A stretch of DNA of 64,000 nt, from the NCBI GenBank assembly GCA_963920525.1, contig OY986439.1, positions 37,241,819 through 37,305,818 of the forward strand, given 5' to 3'. Position numbers and translations under genes: made by a program. Each line of letters starts with the position of its first letter. Positions within the stretch are counted from its first letter, which is position 1. The notes under the pieces were generated by a model that saw only the letters and a list, made by a program, of their open reading frames with translations, ran no database searches and had not been told where the DNA came from. This document shows positions 1 through 10,889 of the stretch, in pieces. The DNA comes from Dichetophora obliterata (Eukaryota > Arthropoda > Insecta > Diptera > Sciomyzidae).

Positions 1-1804
1 AAATGCAGACTTTAGGACTTTTTCCAGTCAACACTACTATGCCTACGCACTATACAAAAACTATTAATACACTGCTTGACATATTTCTTGTTAACCATGA
101 AACAAAAATTTTACTTTATGATCAGATATCTTATCCTTCATTTTCCAAACATGATATAATTTTTGTGTCGTGCGACTTTCAGTTGAAGACGCAACCAAAG
201 ACATTTTTGTTTCGCGACTTTAAAAGTATTGATTACCATCGTCTCGAGTCTGGAATTTCAAATATCAACTGGAGCAGTATATACAGTATGACATCGCCCG
301 ATGAGCAAGTTAATTTTTTGCAATCCAACCTCAGTAGTCTTTTTGAGGAGTTCGTCCCACTTAAAAATAAAAATTTTAAACCTGTTCAGCGCCCATGGTT
401 TAACGATATGATTAAAAACTTAATATTGCAACGTAATACATTATACAATATATGGAAACGTGTTAAGACACCGGAGAGTTATAGTGAATTAAAAAATGCT
501 AAGAAAATTGTTGTTGCAGATATAAAATCAGAAAAAACAAAATTTTATTGTGAAAAATTCTCTTCTGCAATTGATAGCAAAAAAACATGGCGGGAAATAA
601 AAAACATTGGAATGGGCAAGTGTAAAGGTAGGAAAAGTGGTGATGTTGATGTAGACGATTTAAATATAAAGTTTCTAGATCTTCCAATGCCAGCAATCTC
701 TCATGAATCTTTCGCTAACCCTAACAGCGTGCGAAGTAACAACGTTTTTAGTTTTGAATGCGTTGAGCAAATGGATGCTCTCGAGTGTTTTTTAGCTATA
801 AAGTCAAATGCTGTTGGTTTTGACAATATTCATCCTGTATTTCTCAAGGCCCTACTCCCAAAATTACTACCTTTTGTAACACACATTTTTAATTTTATTC
901 TCACTACTTCTATATATTCTTCCACTTGGAAACAGTCAAAAATAATACCGATTCCAAAAACGTGCAATGAATACCGTCCTATAGCCATTTTGTCGTATGT
1001 ATCAAAAGTTCTAGCGCTAATAATTTATAGACAAATGTGTAAGTTAATTTATAGAAATCATTTAATAAACGAATGTCAATCTGGATTCCGAGTTAAGCGA
1101 AGCTGTGTAACAGCATTAGTTGATGTTGTTGAAGACCTTAGAGTAGGTATTGATGAGAACAAAATTAACTTTCTAGTGCTCTTAGACCACTCAAAAGCCT
1201 TTGATACGGTGGATCATTCTGTGTTGTATAATAAGCTTGTGAATCTGTTTCATTTTTCCCCAACTGCTGCTACTTTGATATCATCCTATCTATCCAACAG
1301 AACACAAGCAGTTTGTTCAAATGGCATTGTATCAAAATTCCTACCAAATGACAGAGGTGTTCCACAGGGTTCGGTGTTAGGTCCTCTGCTCTTCTCTGTA
1401 TACATAAATTGCCTACCAAAAGTGTTGAAAAATTGTAATATTCATATGTATGCCGATGATGTCCAATTGTATGTTATTTGTTCCCGTGAGTCTATCGTCT
1501 CGTGTGCTTCGAACCTAAATGATAATCTTCGACGCGTTAACGAATGGGCCACATCAAATGGCCAATGTTTAAATCCCAGAAAAACAAAATGCATTGTCAT
1601 CTCAAAAAAACCAGTAGACTATTCACTCTTAACAAAAATTAAACTGAACAATTGTGATATTGAATGTGTGGATAGCGTGAAAAACCTAGGTATAATATTT
1701 AATAGAACATTGTCGTGGAACACTCATATAGGTAGCACTATCGGTAAAGTGTATGGTATGTTACGTGTTTTATGGACAACTCAATATTTTACGCCCCTTA
1801 GAAC
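1..1804 (+). pseudogene. LINE ORF2, 5' part: end of endonuclease plus reverse transcriptase (CR1/Jockey-like), interrupted
   Basis: This frame is open from the window edge and is the 5' segment of a non-LTR retrotransposon ORF2, which nicks target DNA and copies its RNA into the nick. The first ~60 residues resemble the end of an APE-type endonuclease (THYTKTINTLLD, then SKHDIIF). The reverse transcriptase motifs follow in order: EYRPIAIL near residue 320, QSGFR near 358, LDHSKAFDTVDH near 394, GVPQGSVLGPLL near 452, and the catalytic YADD near 483. The wording LDxSKAFDTVDH is typical of the CR1/L2/Jockey assemblage, but the clade is not certain. The 5' end of the element lies outside the window. 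The frame is cut at codon level by an inserted element at 1805; the last ~14 residues of the annotated open frame (to 1847) are read from that insert. Apart from the insertion I saw no stop codon, so the LINE was young when it was hit. Confidence 0.93.
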
Positions 1805-3139
1805 CAGTGTGACCAGAAGATTTTTGAAAAAATATGCTTTTTGTTAAAAAAAAATATGCTAAATATTCCACTTTCAATTTTTATATTCCACAAAAATATT
1901 CCACTTTCAATTTCAAAGATATATATCTAAATAAGTCTAAATATGCATATAAAAAAAAAACACAGAAGCAAGTTTAAAAACATTTATTTATTTGATTACT
2001 ATCGCACTTAAATTTATTTTCTTCTCCTATAAAAAATTATAAACATTGTTATGGTTTTTTGAATTTTAAGTAACGATACACAATATACAAAACTAAAATT
2101 CAGGCACATCTTCGAGGCCAATTCTTAAATTGTTGCTTGTATTATTATCATAGAAATTCGCATTTCTAAAATTTTTTAAAAAGCTATCTTGTATTTGATA
2201 AGCATTACAACACTTTTTTTGAGCATGCAATGTTCTCAACCTCAGCATTGCTAAATAGTAAGCTAAGCGAGAAAAGCACAAATTTTGATAAATCTTCAGA
2301 TTCCGAACTTTGATCATTAACTTTTTTCTGCTTTATTGTTTTGAATCCACATTTTAAAATAGTTAAAAGAAATAGCTTTTGTTAGCAATAATAGTGGTAT
2401 TCACGATGTGATGCATTTGTGATAAATTTTTGCAAAATTTACAATACTTACAACTTATTGTGATCAAACCTTCAGTAAAGTACATATTGTATTTTTAAAA
2501 TCAATAATATTAATTTTTATTAAATAAACTCACAGCGTAGCCTTTAGCTTGCTCCATGCTGAGTAGAAATGCTTGTACAATCAGCTGATCTAATACACAA
2601 CTTGTATATTTTTCACAGGGTTGTATTTTGAAAACTGAATTTTGTTTTTGTTATATTAAAAAATTTACTGCAAATATCAAATTTATCAAAAATACACAAT
2701 ACAAGGGAAAATACAACACATCGTGAATACCCCTAATGTTTTCTTAAGTAAATTACTTACTGCTGTAACATAATCCATAAAAAAATCTAACCAAACAAAC
2801 ATATAAGCAAAATTACTTCACTTATTAAGCTGCGTGAAGTTATTACATGAATTGCAATAAAATTGACAACGAAGAAGTTAACCACAAAATGAATTCCTTA
2901 TATTGCGTTTTACAAGGTGGTTCAGAGATAAACAAAAATGTCGATAGCCAAAAAAAACCCATTTAGTAACCAAATAGACATTTTTTTATTGCAATTTTTG
3001 TGAATTTTGAAAAATATAATCATACGAAAAATATTCCACTTTTTAAGCTGCATATTTTTATAAAAAAAAATATGCTTCCCGAAGCTAAAATATGCCAAAG
3101 TGGAATATAATATTCCACTCTGGTCACACTGCTTAGAAC
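1797..3139. mobile_element. Non-autonomous hAT/P-like element (1805-3131) in the LINE, with 8 bp target duplication
   Basis: The ends CAGTGTGACCAGA and TCTGGTCACACTG are perfect 13 bp inverted repeats. They are flanked by a perfect 8 bp duplication, CTTAGAAC, at 1797-1804 and 3132-3139. Removing the element and one duplication copy restores the LINE reading frame exactly. An 8 bp duplication indicates a hAT or P superfamily element. No transposase is present. The subterminal regions carry repeated AATATTCCACTTT and ATATGC motifs on both sides, of the kind that bind transposase. A second element is nested at 2393-2734. Confidence 0.92.
2393..2734. mobile_element. Small inverted-repeat element with ATT/AAT duplication, nested in the 1805-3131 element
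   Basis: The ends AGTGGTATTCACGATGTG and CACATCGTGAATACCCCT are inverted repeats flanked by AAT on both sides (2390-2392 and 2735-2737). It belongs to a group of elements with AGGGGTATTCAC-like ends found throughout the window. A related right-end fragment lies at about 61965-62043. No coding capacity was seen. Confidence 0.85.
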
Positions 3140-3677
3140 ACGTATCCTACTGGCTAAATCGTACCTTATGCCTACCCTGCTCTATGGGTGCGAAATATTT
3201 GCTAACTGTGACAGTTTATTTAAACACAAACTAAATGTTCTCTTCAACAACATTGCTCGTTATGTTTATAGCTTAAAATGTAGAGATCATGTCTCCGTGC
3301 ATGCAAAACGTTTATACAATATGACTCTCGACAATTTACTGAAATTTCGTTCACTAATTTTACTGCACAAGGTGGTTTATACTAGGGAGCCGGTTTATCT
3401 GTACAACAGACTCGGGTTTGCAAGATCACGAAGATTAAACGTTATAATACAAATGCGTCACTCTTGTCTGGCATCGGAAAGACAATTTTTTGTGTATTCA
3501 ATCCGTCTTTGGAACGCTCTACCAACTGATCTAAGAACAATTACCAATGCTGTGCAATTTAAATTTCGATTGAATATTTTTTCTCCTCATTGCAATAATT
3601 GTAAATTTTCAGTTATACACAAGCAGAATTGTAATTTAAGCTATACTTTTATTCGATATACTTTTATTCGAATTTAA
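3140..3677 (+). pseudogene. LINE ORF2, 3' part: C-terminal domain
   Basis: This segment continues the reverse transcriptase frame of 1-1804 once the inserted element is removed. It begins RILLAKSYLMPTLLYGCE and ends in TAA at 3675-3677. It contains the C-terminal region typical of CR1/Jockey-like ORF2 proteins, including FRSLILLHKVVY and the late motif YSIRLWNALPTDLRT followed by FKFRL. No premature stop was seen. Together with the first part it gives about 780 residues of one ORF2. The whole is non-functional because of the insertion. Confidence 0.9.
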
Positions 3678-3846
3678 ATTCAAACATTACTGTTTTATAT
3701 AAGCTTTATTATAAGTTTTTTTATTAGTAACTTGTATAATTAACCCTGTTATCACAAATACTGATGAAATTAGAGGCTAGTGCTTTAATTATAAGACCTT
3801 GCATTAGTATGTCAATAAAATATATAAATAAATAAATAAATAAACA
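3678..3846 (+). other. LINE 3' untranslated region and (TAAA)n tail
   Basis: After the stop codon there are about 150 bp of AT-rich untranslated sequence with an AATAAA at about 3814, ending in a short run of TAAA repeats (about 3825-3844). A simple-repeat tail is the usual 3' end of several non-LTR families and marks the 3' boundary of this LINE copy. The 5' target duplication is outside the window. Confidence 0.75.
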
Positions 3847-4023
3847 TGAAATCTCTAAAAACAAAAAAAAAATTTATCTTATTCAAGCTTTAAAAGGTAC
3901 TAAGTTTTCACCTGCGGACACGCACATCTTAGCACTTTATTTCTCACGGTATTTTTAAAATTTGTAGTACAAACCATAACTTAATTTTCAGATGCCTGCA
4001 TTGTATAAATTGTATCAATTTTT

Positions 4024-4263
4024 GGTCCGCCATTTTTTATTTTTTATTTTTGACATCAAATTCGACATCAGCAACCGCAAAAACCTCCTCGCACCAAATT
4101 TTGTACAAATCGGATAATATTTTAAATTTTTGGCCAGCATTTTGGATCCGCCATTTCGTGTTTTTTATTTTTGACATAAAATTCGACATCAGCGACCCCA
4201 ACAACCCCTTTACACTAAGTTTCTTACACAAACGGTAATATATTGAGTTATGGCCCGTTTTTT
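4024..4263. repeat. Two tandem copies of a ~120 bp repeat
   Basis: Copies start at 4024 and 4144. Both begin GG(T/A)TCCGCCATTT and share 'TTTTTATTTTTGACAT' and 'ATTCGACATCAGC' in the same order. They are diverged by roughly a quarter. The flanking stretches 3847-4023 and 4264-4501 hold no gene that I recognise. Short open frames over this repeat on both strands have no similarity I know. Confidence 0.7.
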
Positions 4264-4493
4264 CGAGTCAGCTGGCCCACAGTGCGTCGCAGCGAGCTGA
4301 AATTTTGACAGTAGTCTATTAACAGATGGTTGTTTACAGGATCAGTGTTGCATTTAAAGTTACTACGCGGGAAATTAAAAAATTCACTAATTTCTACAAA
4401 TTGCCCTCGTATTTAGGTTAATGTTTTAATGAAACGTTTAAACCAAATATAAACAAAACTGGATATAAGAAAAAAAATTGAAATTAATTTTTA

Positions 4494-5159
4494 ATTTAAT
4501 GCAGGGACTGTACCGGTTATGGTTTTTATCAAAAAAATCAGATGTTAACAGTTATCATTTATCTTTTATTTTTTCCGACAAAAATATTAGTTATTTTATG
4601 CCTTTTATATTTTCGGACAAAAATAACTGTTAGTTTTGTCTTTTATTTTTTAGGTCAAAAATACCAGTTATTATGTGCCTTTTATTTTTTCGGTCAAAAA
4701 TATCAGGCAATTAGAATTTTTTTAAAGGCCGCTTGAACGACAAAAAAAAGTTTAGTGCAATTTTCATTGTCTCAGCAGCGCGCACATTTTGAGCTATTAC
4801 ACTTTTTTAGTTTTAATAGTATTTTATATAGTCAAGCTGTCTTTGAGAAAATACAAATTGCCTGATATTTTTGACCGAAAAAATAAAAGGCACAAAGTAA
4901 CTGTTATTTTTGACCTAAAAAATAAAAGTCAAAAGTAACAGTTATTTTTGCCCGAAAAAATAAAATGCAAAAAATAACTGTTATTTTTAAGTTAAACTTT
5001 TTTAGTAACAGTCGAAAATTTAAAAGGCGTTTAATATTCTCGAAGCTGCTACCATTACGATTTTATTGGTTTATTTAAAAAAGTCCTAGGGCAACTTTTT
5101 CGTTATGCCTTTTTCATCTGAAAATTGTAAAATAACAGTTATCGGGCCCTGATTTAATG
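4494..5159. mobile_element. hAT-like foldback element (4502-5151), copy 1
   Basis: The ends CAGGGACTGTACCGG and CGGGCCCTG are flanked by a perfect 8 bp duplication, ATTTAATG (4494-4501 and 5152-5159). Inside, each arm carries four or five tandem blocks of the pattern AACTGTTATTTTTG(A/C)CC + AAAAAATAAAA, and the arms are inverted to each other. The whole element can fold into one long hairpin. A second copy is at 37527-38164 and a diverged relative at 60104-61920. No transposase is encoded. Confidence 0.9.
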
Positions 5160-6456
5160 TCTTATCCCAAATAGCTTGTAAAGCATAAGACAGAAACTAC
5201 TTTTTTGTATTTTTAGGTAACAAAACATTACGTTAATAGGAACATTTTGAATCTTGGGGCACTTAGCCTCCATTTTTTCCCCTGGATACGCGCCTGTATT
5301 TATATGAAACAAAGATTAAAACAGCTGATATCAAAGGCTTTGACAGGCTATCGGTGTTGTTTGGTGGTTAACCATGTTATCAGAGTGTCGACCACAAACG
5401 CTTTTGATGCGGCAACATTATCGCATTTATTGCCTATTACCAGTTTTACGTTAAAGTTGTAAACAGAAGAGTCAATAATTACCTTCATCGCTGGAATCTA
5501 GCGGGGAATAACCCTGCTTGGATCTGCTGGCTAGGAACAGATATTCGCATTTTACTATGCCACTCATTTTGTTTTTTTTTTTTTAAGATTTTACTTAAAA
5601 ACTTTATGATCTAGGAAATTTTCCTCAAATGCAATTCAATTACACACATCGAAGGAAACACATGCACTTCACATTCTAACACTTTAAATTCAAGTTTGAA
5701 AACCGATAATATCTAAATTGAACTAATGTAGAACTTTACACGTGCACCGACTTTTCCGCATTGAAATCCATCTCTTTTCGCAATTTACGAGTTACTCTTC
5801 ACAAATACTTTTGTTACAATTTTACATTCTTACTTTAGTTGCTAGCATTTTTTTCTATTTTTTTTATTTTTTTTTTTTTGATGTGTTGCGTTGTAAAATC
5901 CTAAGCCGCTGAGAAGTAACGATATTGAAGAAGCGAAAATGCTATGCGGCTTCGCAATACTTTTGTGAGTAACAACATTCGAAATATTTTTTGCGTATTG
6001 TTTCTTTGCTTAATGATAAATTGAAAACAAAAGCGAGAGAATATTTTTATGACATTTATTAGGGTCGCTTTTGTTTTGTTTTTTTTAATAAATAATTTTT
6101 TGATAAGTCGGTAGATAAGGTAAATTTATCAGGATCAATCATTTTGTTTCAATTTAGAAAAAATAGTAATAGCGATTCAATTCAACAGCTATGAATGCCA
6201 ACTTAATTAGAAGCGTTGCAAAACAAAAAATTTTCAATGTCTTTTAGGCATTTTATTTAGAAATGAGAGTCGTTGTTATTTACATTTTTTACCGATAGAT
6301 GGTGATAGTATCAAAGTTTAATAAAGCTTATCTGTATGTGAATACATAAGCTGTGTTCTCTACGGACTCTAGAAGTCCATCCGATCTATTTTGAGGAACA
6401 TTTTTCAAGAACACCATCATCTAAATCCAAAAAAAAAAAACAATCTCGTAAATAGT
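5160..6456. other. AT-rich stretch without a recognisable gene
   Basis: This stretch holds poly-T runs (5572-5585, 5850-5880) and a less AT-rich patch at 5240-5560. A 71-codon open frame at 5247-5462 has no similarity I can name. I see no element with clear ends here. Confidence 0.5.
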
Positions 6457-6971
6457 AGGGCAGTTCACGATCTTGTTGCATTTGCAGCGATCTAGACCGT
6501 GTCTAGATATTTAGATGCTAGAGATAGCCAAGCGCTAAGTGAATATCTTGTGAAAGAAATGTACAAACATTCAGGCAGTTCACGATTTTGTTGCATCGTT
6601 GCAAATGCAAAATAAACAGCTTTTACAAAAACAAAAAGCATTTGTTGCAAAAGCTTTTCAATGCTTTTTGTCCTTGTAAAAGCTGTTTATTTTGCATTTG
6701 CAACGATGCAACAAGATCGTGAACTGCCCTATTATTAATAATTATATTTTCGAATACAAAAATTAATAAGTAAAAAATTCGTAAAATATTGCATTGAACT
6801 ATCTCAACACTTTTTACAAATGAAAATAAAATGAGATGAAAAAAGTTTGAAAAAAGCAAAAAACAGCTGTTGTAAAGAATTTGCGACATCATTTATATTA
6901 AAGGTGTACTCACAGAAATCTACCATTGCAACAATGCATTTGCAACGATGTAACAAGATCGTGAACTACCT
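6457..6971. mobile_element. Inverted-repeat element with AGGGCAGTTCACGATCTTG ends, with a related element nested in it
   Basis: The left end AGGGCAGTTCACGATCTTG at 6457 pairs with CAAGATCGTGAACTACCT ending at 6971. The flanks are AGT and AAT. The element contains the 159 bp element at 6572-6730, which has the same kind of ends. A related partial copy follows, with its right end CAAGATCGTGAGCAATCCT at 7406. Confidence 0.7.
6569..6733. mobile_element. 159 bp near-perfect hairpin element (6572-6730) with ATT duplication
   Basis: The arms of about 57 bp (GGCAGTTCACGAT, GTTGCATCGTTGCAAATGC, AAAATAAACAGCTTTTAC) are inverted almost perfectly around a short loop. ATT flanks both sides (6569-6571 and 6731-6733). 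The uninterrupted paralogous sequence GTACAAACATTATTCATAA is present near 7240-7260, so the insertion and its 3 bp duplication are directly demonstrated. Confidence 0.9.
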
Positions 6972-7024
6972 AATAAAAATATTAAAAAAAAAACAAAAAA
7001 TGTTCTATTGATAACAAATAAAAT

Positions 7025-7225
7025 ATTTTGTGTTTAATCATGATTTCTAAATAGAGGTTTGGTGGGAGTTAAAATGGGTGGAAAGCATCCGTTTAGCCTT
7101 AATTTGACTTTCTATTGATTGAAAAAGCTCTTTCAAAGTATATCTTTTCAACTATTTCCAGATGAAAATCAGCGCTATTGACCATCCCCTTTAAAATCTT
7201 TTCCTAGAACGGACAACGAAAGTAT
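7025..7225. repeat. ~195 bp dispersed repeat, copy at 7025-7225 (second copy 14150-14345)
   Basis: Both copies share GGTGGAAAGCATCCGTTTAGCC, 'CTCTTTCAAAGTATATC' and 'GGACGGACAACGAAAGT'-type blocks in the same order and orientation at roughly 90% identity by eye. In the 7 kb copy the repeat is part of the same unit as the empty site described for the 6572-6730 element. I recognise no coding sequence in it. Confidence 0.75.
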
Positions 7226-8164
7226 ATATATCTTGCGAAAGAAATGTACAAACATTATTCATAATTATACTATGTAAACACATTTTACAAACGAAAATGA
7301 AATGAAAACAGCTGTTGTAAAGCATTTGCAATATCATTTGTATTAAAGCTGTGCTCACAAAAATCTACCATTGCAAAAACGATGTAACAAGATCGTGAGC
7401 AATCCTAATAAAATATAAAAAAAACATGTTATTACACCAATAACTAATAAACTATTTTTAACCGACTTTAAAAAGGAGGAGGTTCTCAATTTGGTTGGTT
7501 TCTTTGTTGTTTATTATTTTTTTTATTTTTAAATGTAAATATGTACATTAGAGTGGACCTTATTTCCAAGCACTTAATGGAGCGTACTTATAGATCAAAC
7601 TGCGCTTATAGATGAAAAAATATCGTGTACAATTTTAGTAAGATCGGATGCATATAAACCCACAAGTACATGAAAGAAAAAAAAACATTTTTTTTTAATA
7701 TTTTCATTAGCAGATCCATTTGGAATAAGGAAACAGTTAAGATTTTTTTTGTTTTTTCCCAAAAATTTTCAGTGTAATATGGGTATTCACTTCAAATTAC
7801 TTGAATAACTCAGGGGACAAAATTTTTATTTTTGGATTTTCCCAGCAATATTTGTATTATTTTCGACTAATCTTGGTGCGCTTTCAAAACTTTCATTACT
7901 TTTTTCTAGCATCACTAGTTTTTGAGATAAACGTCTTTGAATGGTTAAAGTGACGTTTATCTCAAAAACTGGTGATGCTAGAAAAAATATAATAAATATT
8001 GTTGGAAAAATCCAAAAATAAAAATTTTGTCCCCTGTGCTATTCAAGTAGTTTGAGGTGAATACCCTTGCTGAACTCAAAAATTTTTGGAAAAAACAAAA
8101 AAATCTTAACTATTTCCATATTCCAAATGGAATTGCAAATGAAAATATTAAAAAAAAATTTTTT

Positions 8165-8580
8165 TTTTATGTTGACTTTATATGATTTAAATACAAATTC
8201 TAAATGTTTGATAGTTTAAATCATACTTAATTTTAAATACAAATTCTAGTTGTTTGATAGTTTAAAATCGTTTATTGAGCATAAGGTCAAAGTTAGAACA
8301 ATTAATTGTTCTAATGAATCTTTCCAAAGAAACAACAACAACAGCAAAGTTTTCAATATGAAAAGGAAAAAATCACTAGCTGATTTTATTGCAATTTCGG
8401 CCTGGCTAAAGGCTTCATCAGAAATCTTTGTGATACCCGTGCAAGCGCGCACTAACGCACTGCACCACAGGGGCGATGAGATTTGAAGTGTCAATTTCTC
8501 AGTTTTTCTCAATTTCATAATTTCACATTTGTTGTTGTATTTTTGCTTTACTTTAGTTTCTATGCTTATGTTATTACATG
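8165..8580. repeat. Palindromic repeat copy nested in the 7550-8750 foldback (related copy 11255-11595)
   Basis: The sequence starts TATGATTTAAATACAAATTC and contains a CTAAATGTTTGATAGTTTAAA block that also forms both ends of the repeat at 11255-11595. The middle parts, with AACAACAACAACAGCAAAG and GAAAAGGAAAAAATCACTAGC, correspond to the 11.3-11.5 kb copy in inverse orientation. Open frames on both strands here are chance products of the palindrome. Confidence 0.65.
8405..8482 (-). other. tRNA-like patch (possible SINE head or tRNA relic)
   Basis: On the minus strand the sequence GCCCCTGTGGTGCAGTGCG followed by TTAGTGCGCGC resembles the acceptor stem, D-arm and internal A box of a tRNA gene (compare TGGCGCAGTGG). 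A B box of the GGTTCGAATCC type is not convincing; GGGTATCAC lies in its place. It is noticeably more GC-rich than its surroundings. It could be the RNA polymerase III head of a SINE or a coincidence. Confidence 0.28.
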
Positions 8581-8825
8581 GAGTATTTTTTTTTTCTTTC
8601 ATGCACTTGTGCAAACTTTAAGCCATGTGCTCACGGGTTTATATGCATCCGATCATGCTAAAATTTTTCACGAATTTTTTATTATCAATCACAATAGTTT
8701 GAGCCCTTGGGGTGGTCTTTTTAAAATAAGGTCCACTCTTATGCACATCGATAACTCCTAAAGTACTTACTCGATTGCCACAATTTTTAGTCAACAGATA
8801 GAGACATTGTGCGCAGAGGTGGCCG

Positions 8826-9650
8826 TCTAAAAAAGTGGGCGGTATTTGACAAATGGGCGTGGCAATACAAGAAAAACTCTTTAACTCGAATAATATTGAC
8901 ACTAGGATACTGAAACTTAGTACAGGGGTAGAAACAGTTATTACAAATTATTGTCAAAAAAGTGGGCGTTTTTGATAAAAGGTGTGCCAATATTAGAAAA
9001 ACGCTGTAACTCGAATAATATTGACACTAGGATACTGTAATGAGGTATAGGGGTAGGCATTACTGTGAAAATTTACGGTCAATAAAGAAGCCGTTATTGG
9101 ACAAGAGGGCGTGGTAATATAAGAAAAATACTGTATCGCAGTTAATATTGACACTAGGCTACAGAAATTGGGTACAGGCGTCGAAACATTGTTACAAATT
9201 ACGGTCAAGAAAGTGGGCGCTATTGGAAAAAAGAGCGAAAAAAGAGAAAAGAACAAAACACACTATCTCGAATAATATGGAAACTAGGGTAATACAATTC
9301 TTTACAAGAATGTGTAGAATTCTAACAAAACACAATGAATAAAGTGGGCGGTATTAGACAAAGGGTTTGTCACTTTTAGAAAAACACTATCTCTGTTAAT
9401 ATTGCCACTAGGGAACTGAAATTCAGTACAAGGGTAGGCACAATTATTACAAAGTATGGTCAAAAAAGTGGGCGTTATTCGAAAAAGGGCGTGTAAATCT
9501 TAGAAAAACACCGTAACTCGAATAATATTGACACTAGGGCACAATCCAGAGAGTAGGCGGAATTTTTCAAAGGGCGTGTCACTATGAGAAAAACACTGTA
9601 TCTCGAATATTGACACTAGGGTACCAAAATTCGTTACAAGAATGGGCAAA
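8826..9650. repeat. Tandem array, about seven diverged units of ~115-132 bp
   Basis: Each unit contains AAAGTGGGCG, then AAAAACACTGTAACTCGAATA-like sequence, then ATATTGACACTAGG and a 'GTACAGGGGTAGG' block. Units begin near 8832, 8959, 9078, 9206, 9338, 9463 and 9548. Short open frames on both strands run across units and are not genes. The phrase 'gggcgtgg' recurs in several other repeats of the window. Confidence 0.8.
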
Positions 9651-9777
9651 ATTGTTATCATAATCTCTAAAAAGGATGAAATAAAAAGTTTTTAACAAAA
9701 AAAATCAACTTCAAAACCACTACAAAGTAAAGAATAATTTTAAATTGCTTTTCACATTAATTCTTGGTCAAATTTGA

Positions 9778-10868
9778 TGGTTCACGGAAGTAACGCCCAA
9801 TGAAATAACGCCCAAAATAAAAAATGAAATAAAGCCCAAAAGTTTTCCATACAAATTTGGGTGTTATTTCATTGAAATTGAGCTGTATTTCATTTTTCTA
9901 TTTAGGGCGTTACTTCATTATTATTCAGATATAACTCTTTTTATGTGAACTATTTGTCATCAAAATGTTAGATCAATTTCAAATTCAATTTAGAAGTACT
10001 GTAGACAGCGAAGCCGGTATTGGACTTACTGAGGGTTGTAATCCCTAAGCAGCGGCCGAAGGCAGCCTATTAAAAAGATAACTATATCCAGAAGTACTGT
10101 AAAACGAAAAAAAGGCATGTCCGTATAAAGCCCAAATGGTTTTTTTATTTATGATATAACGATTTGCCTTTATACGAAATGTGGTTTTGAAATTTCGTAC
10201 AAGGGAAAACCATTTTATCGGCCAAATATCATTTTATGTGGTGGGGCAATATTTCATATTAAAAAAAGATCCCAAATATGGGCCCTTATTTAATTTTTCG
10301 ATTTGAGTGCATTTTTCCAGAGGTCTAAAGGTCGCGGTCAGAAGGAACACAATTGTTTTTTTAATATTCTAAAAATTAGGACTTAATTCATCATTTCCGT
10401 TTAGGTTTTATTTCATAATGTACATACTCCTAAATGTCAGGTTTTATTTCATCTTTTCTTTAGTTCTTATTTCACTAAGAATTAGGAGTTATTTCTTTTT
10501 TCAACGTTTGGGCTTATTTCATTTACTGTTAGGAGTTCTTTCAATGGGAGTTATTTCGCGGAGCCGGTAAAATGTTTCCCATTTTTTTCCAAAAAGTTTT
10601 TGGGTTTTATTTTATTTTCGGTTTTGGCGTTATTTCATTTTTTGGGCTTTATTTCATTTTTGATTTGGGTGCTATTTCATTTTTGTAAGCCCAAAATATT
10701 TTGGGTCTTATTTCATTTTCAGTTTGGGCGTTATTTCATTTCATTTTTTTGGGCTTTATTTCGTTTTTTATTTTGGGCGTTATTTCATTTTTTATGCCCA
10801 AAATGTTTTGGGCTTTATTTAATTTTTTATTTTGGGCGTTATTTCATTGGGCGTTATTTCCCTGAACC
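9778..10868. mobile_element. ~1.1 kb foldback element with GGTTCA(C/G)GGAARTAACGCCC ends
   Basis: The left end is followed by CAATGAAATAACGCCC and AAATAAAGCCCAAAA. The right end (about 10700-10868) is its inverse, with CCCTGAACC at the extreme. Inside, variants of 'TTTGGGCGTTATTTCATTTT' are repeated many times, and this produces a spurious 97-codon phenylalanine-rich frame on the plus strand. No clear target duplication was found. A ~75 bp GC-richer block at 9993-10069 recurs at 49371-49441. Confidence 0.75.
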
Positions 10869-10889
10869 AAATTTTATAATTTATTTATA

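Larger units (their letters stand above)
7550..8750. mobile_element. ~1.2 kb foldback element with AGAGTGGACCTTATTT ends
   Basis: The left end AGAGTGGACCTTATTT (about 7553) is inverted at AAATAAGGTCCACTCT (about 8725-8740). The arms continue through matching GATCGGATGCATATAAACCC blocks and through AAAATTTTTATTTTTGGATTTT blocks on both sides of a centre near 7945. GGGTATTCACTTCAAA (7785) and its inverse at 8070 lie within the arms. The right arm is interrupted at about 8165-8580 by another palindromic repeat. No coding sequence was found. Confidence 0.75.
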
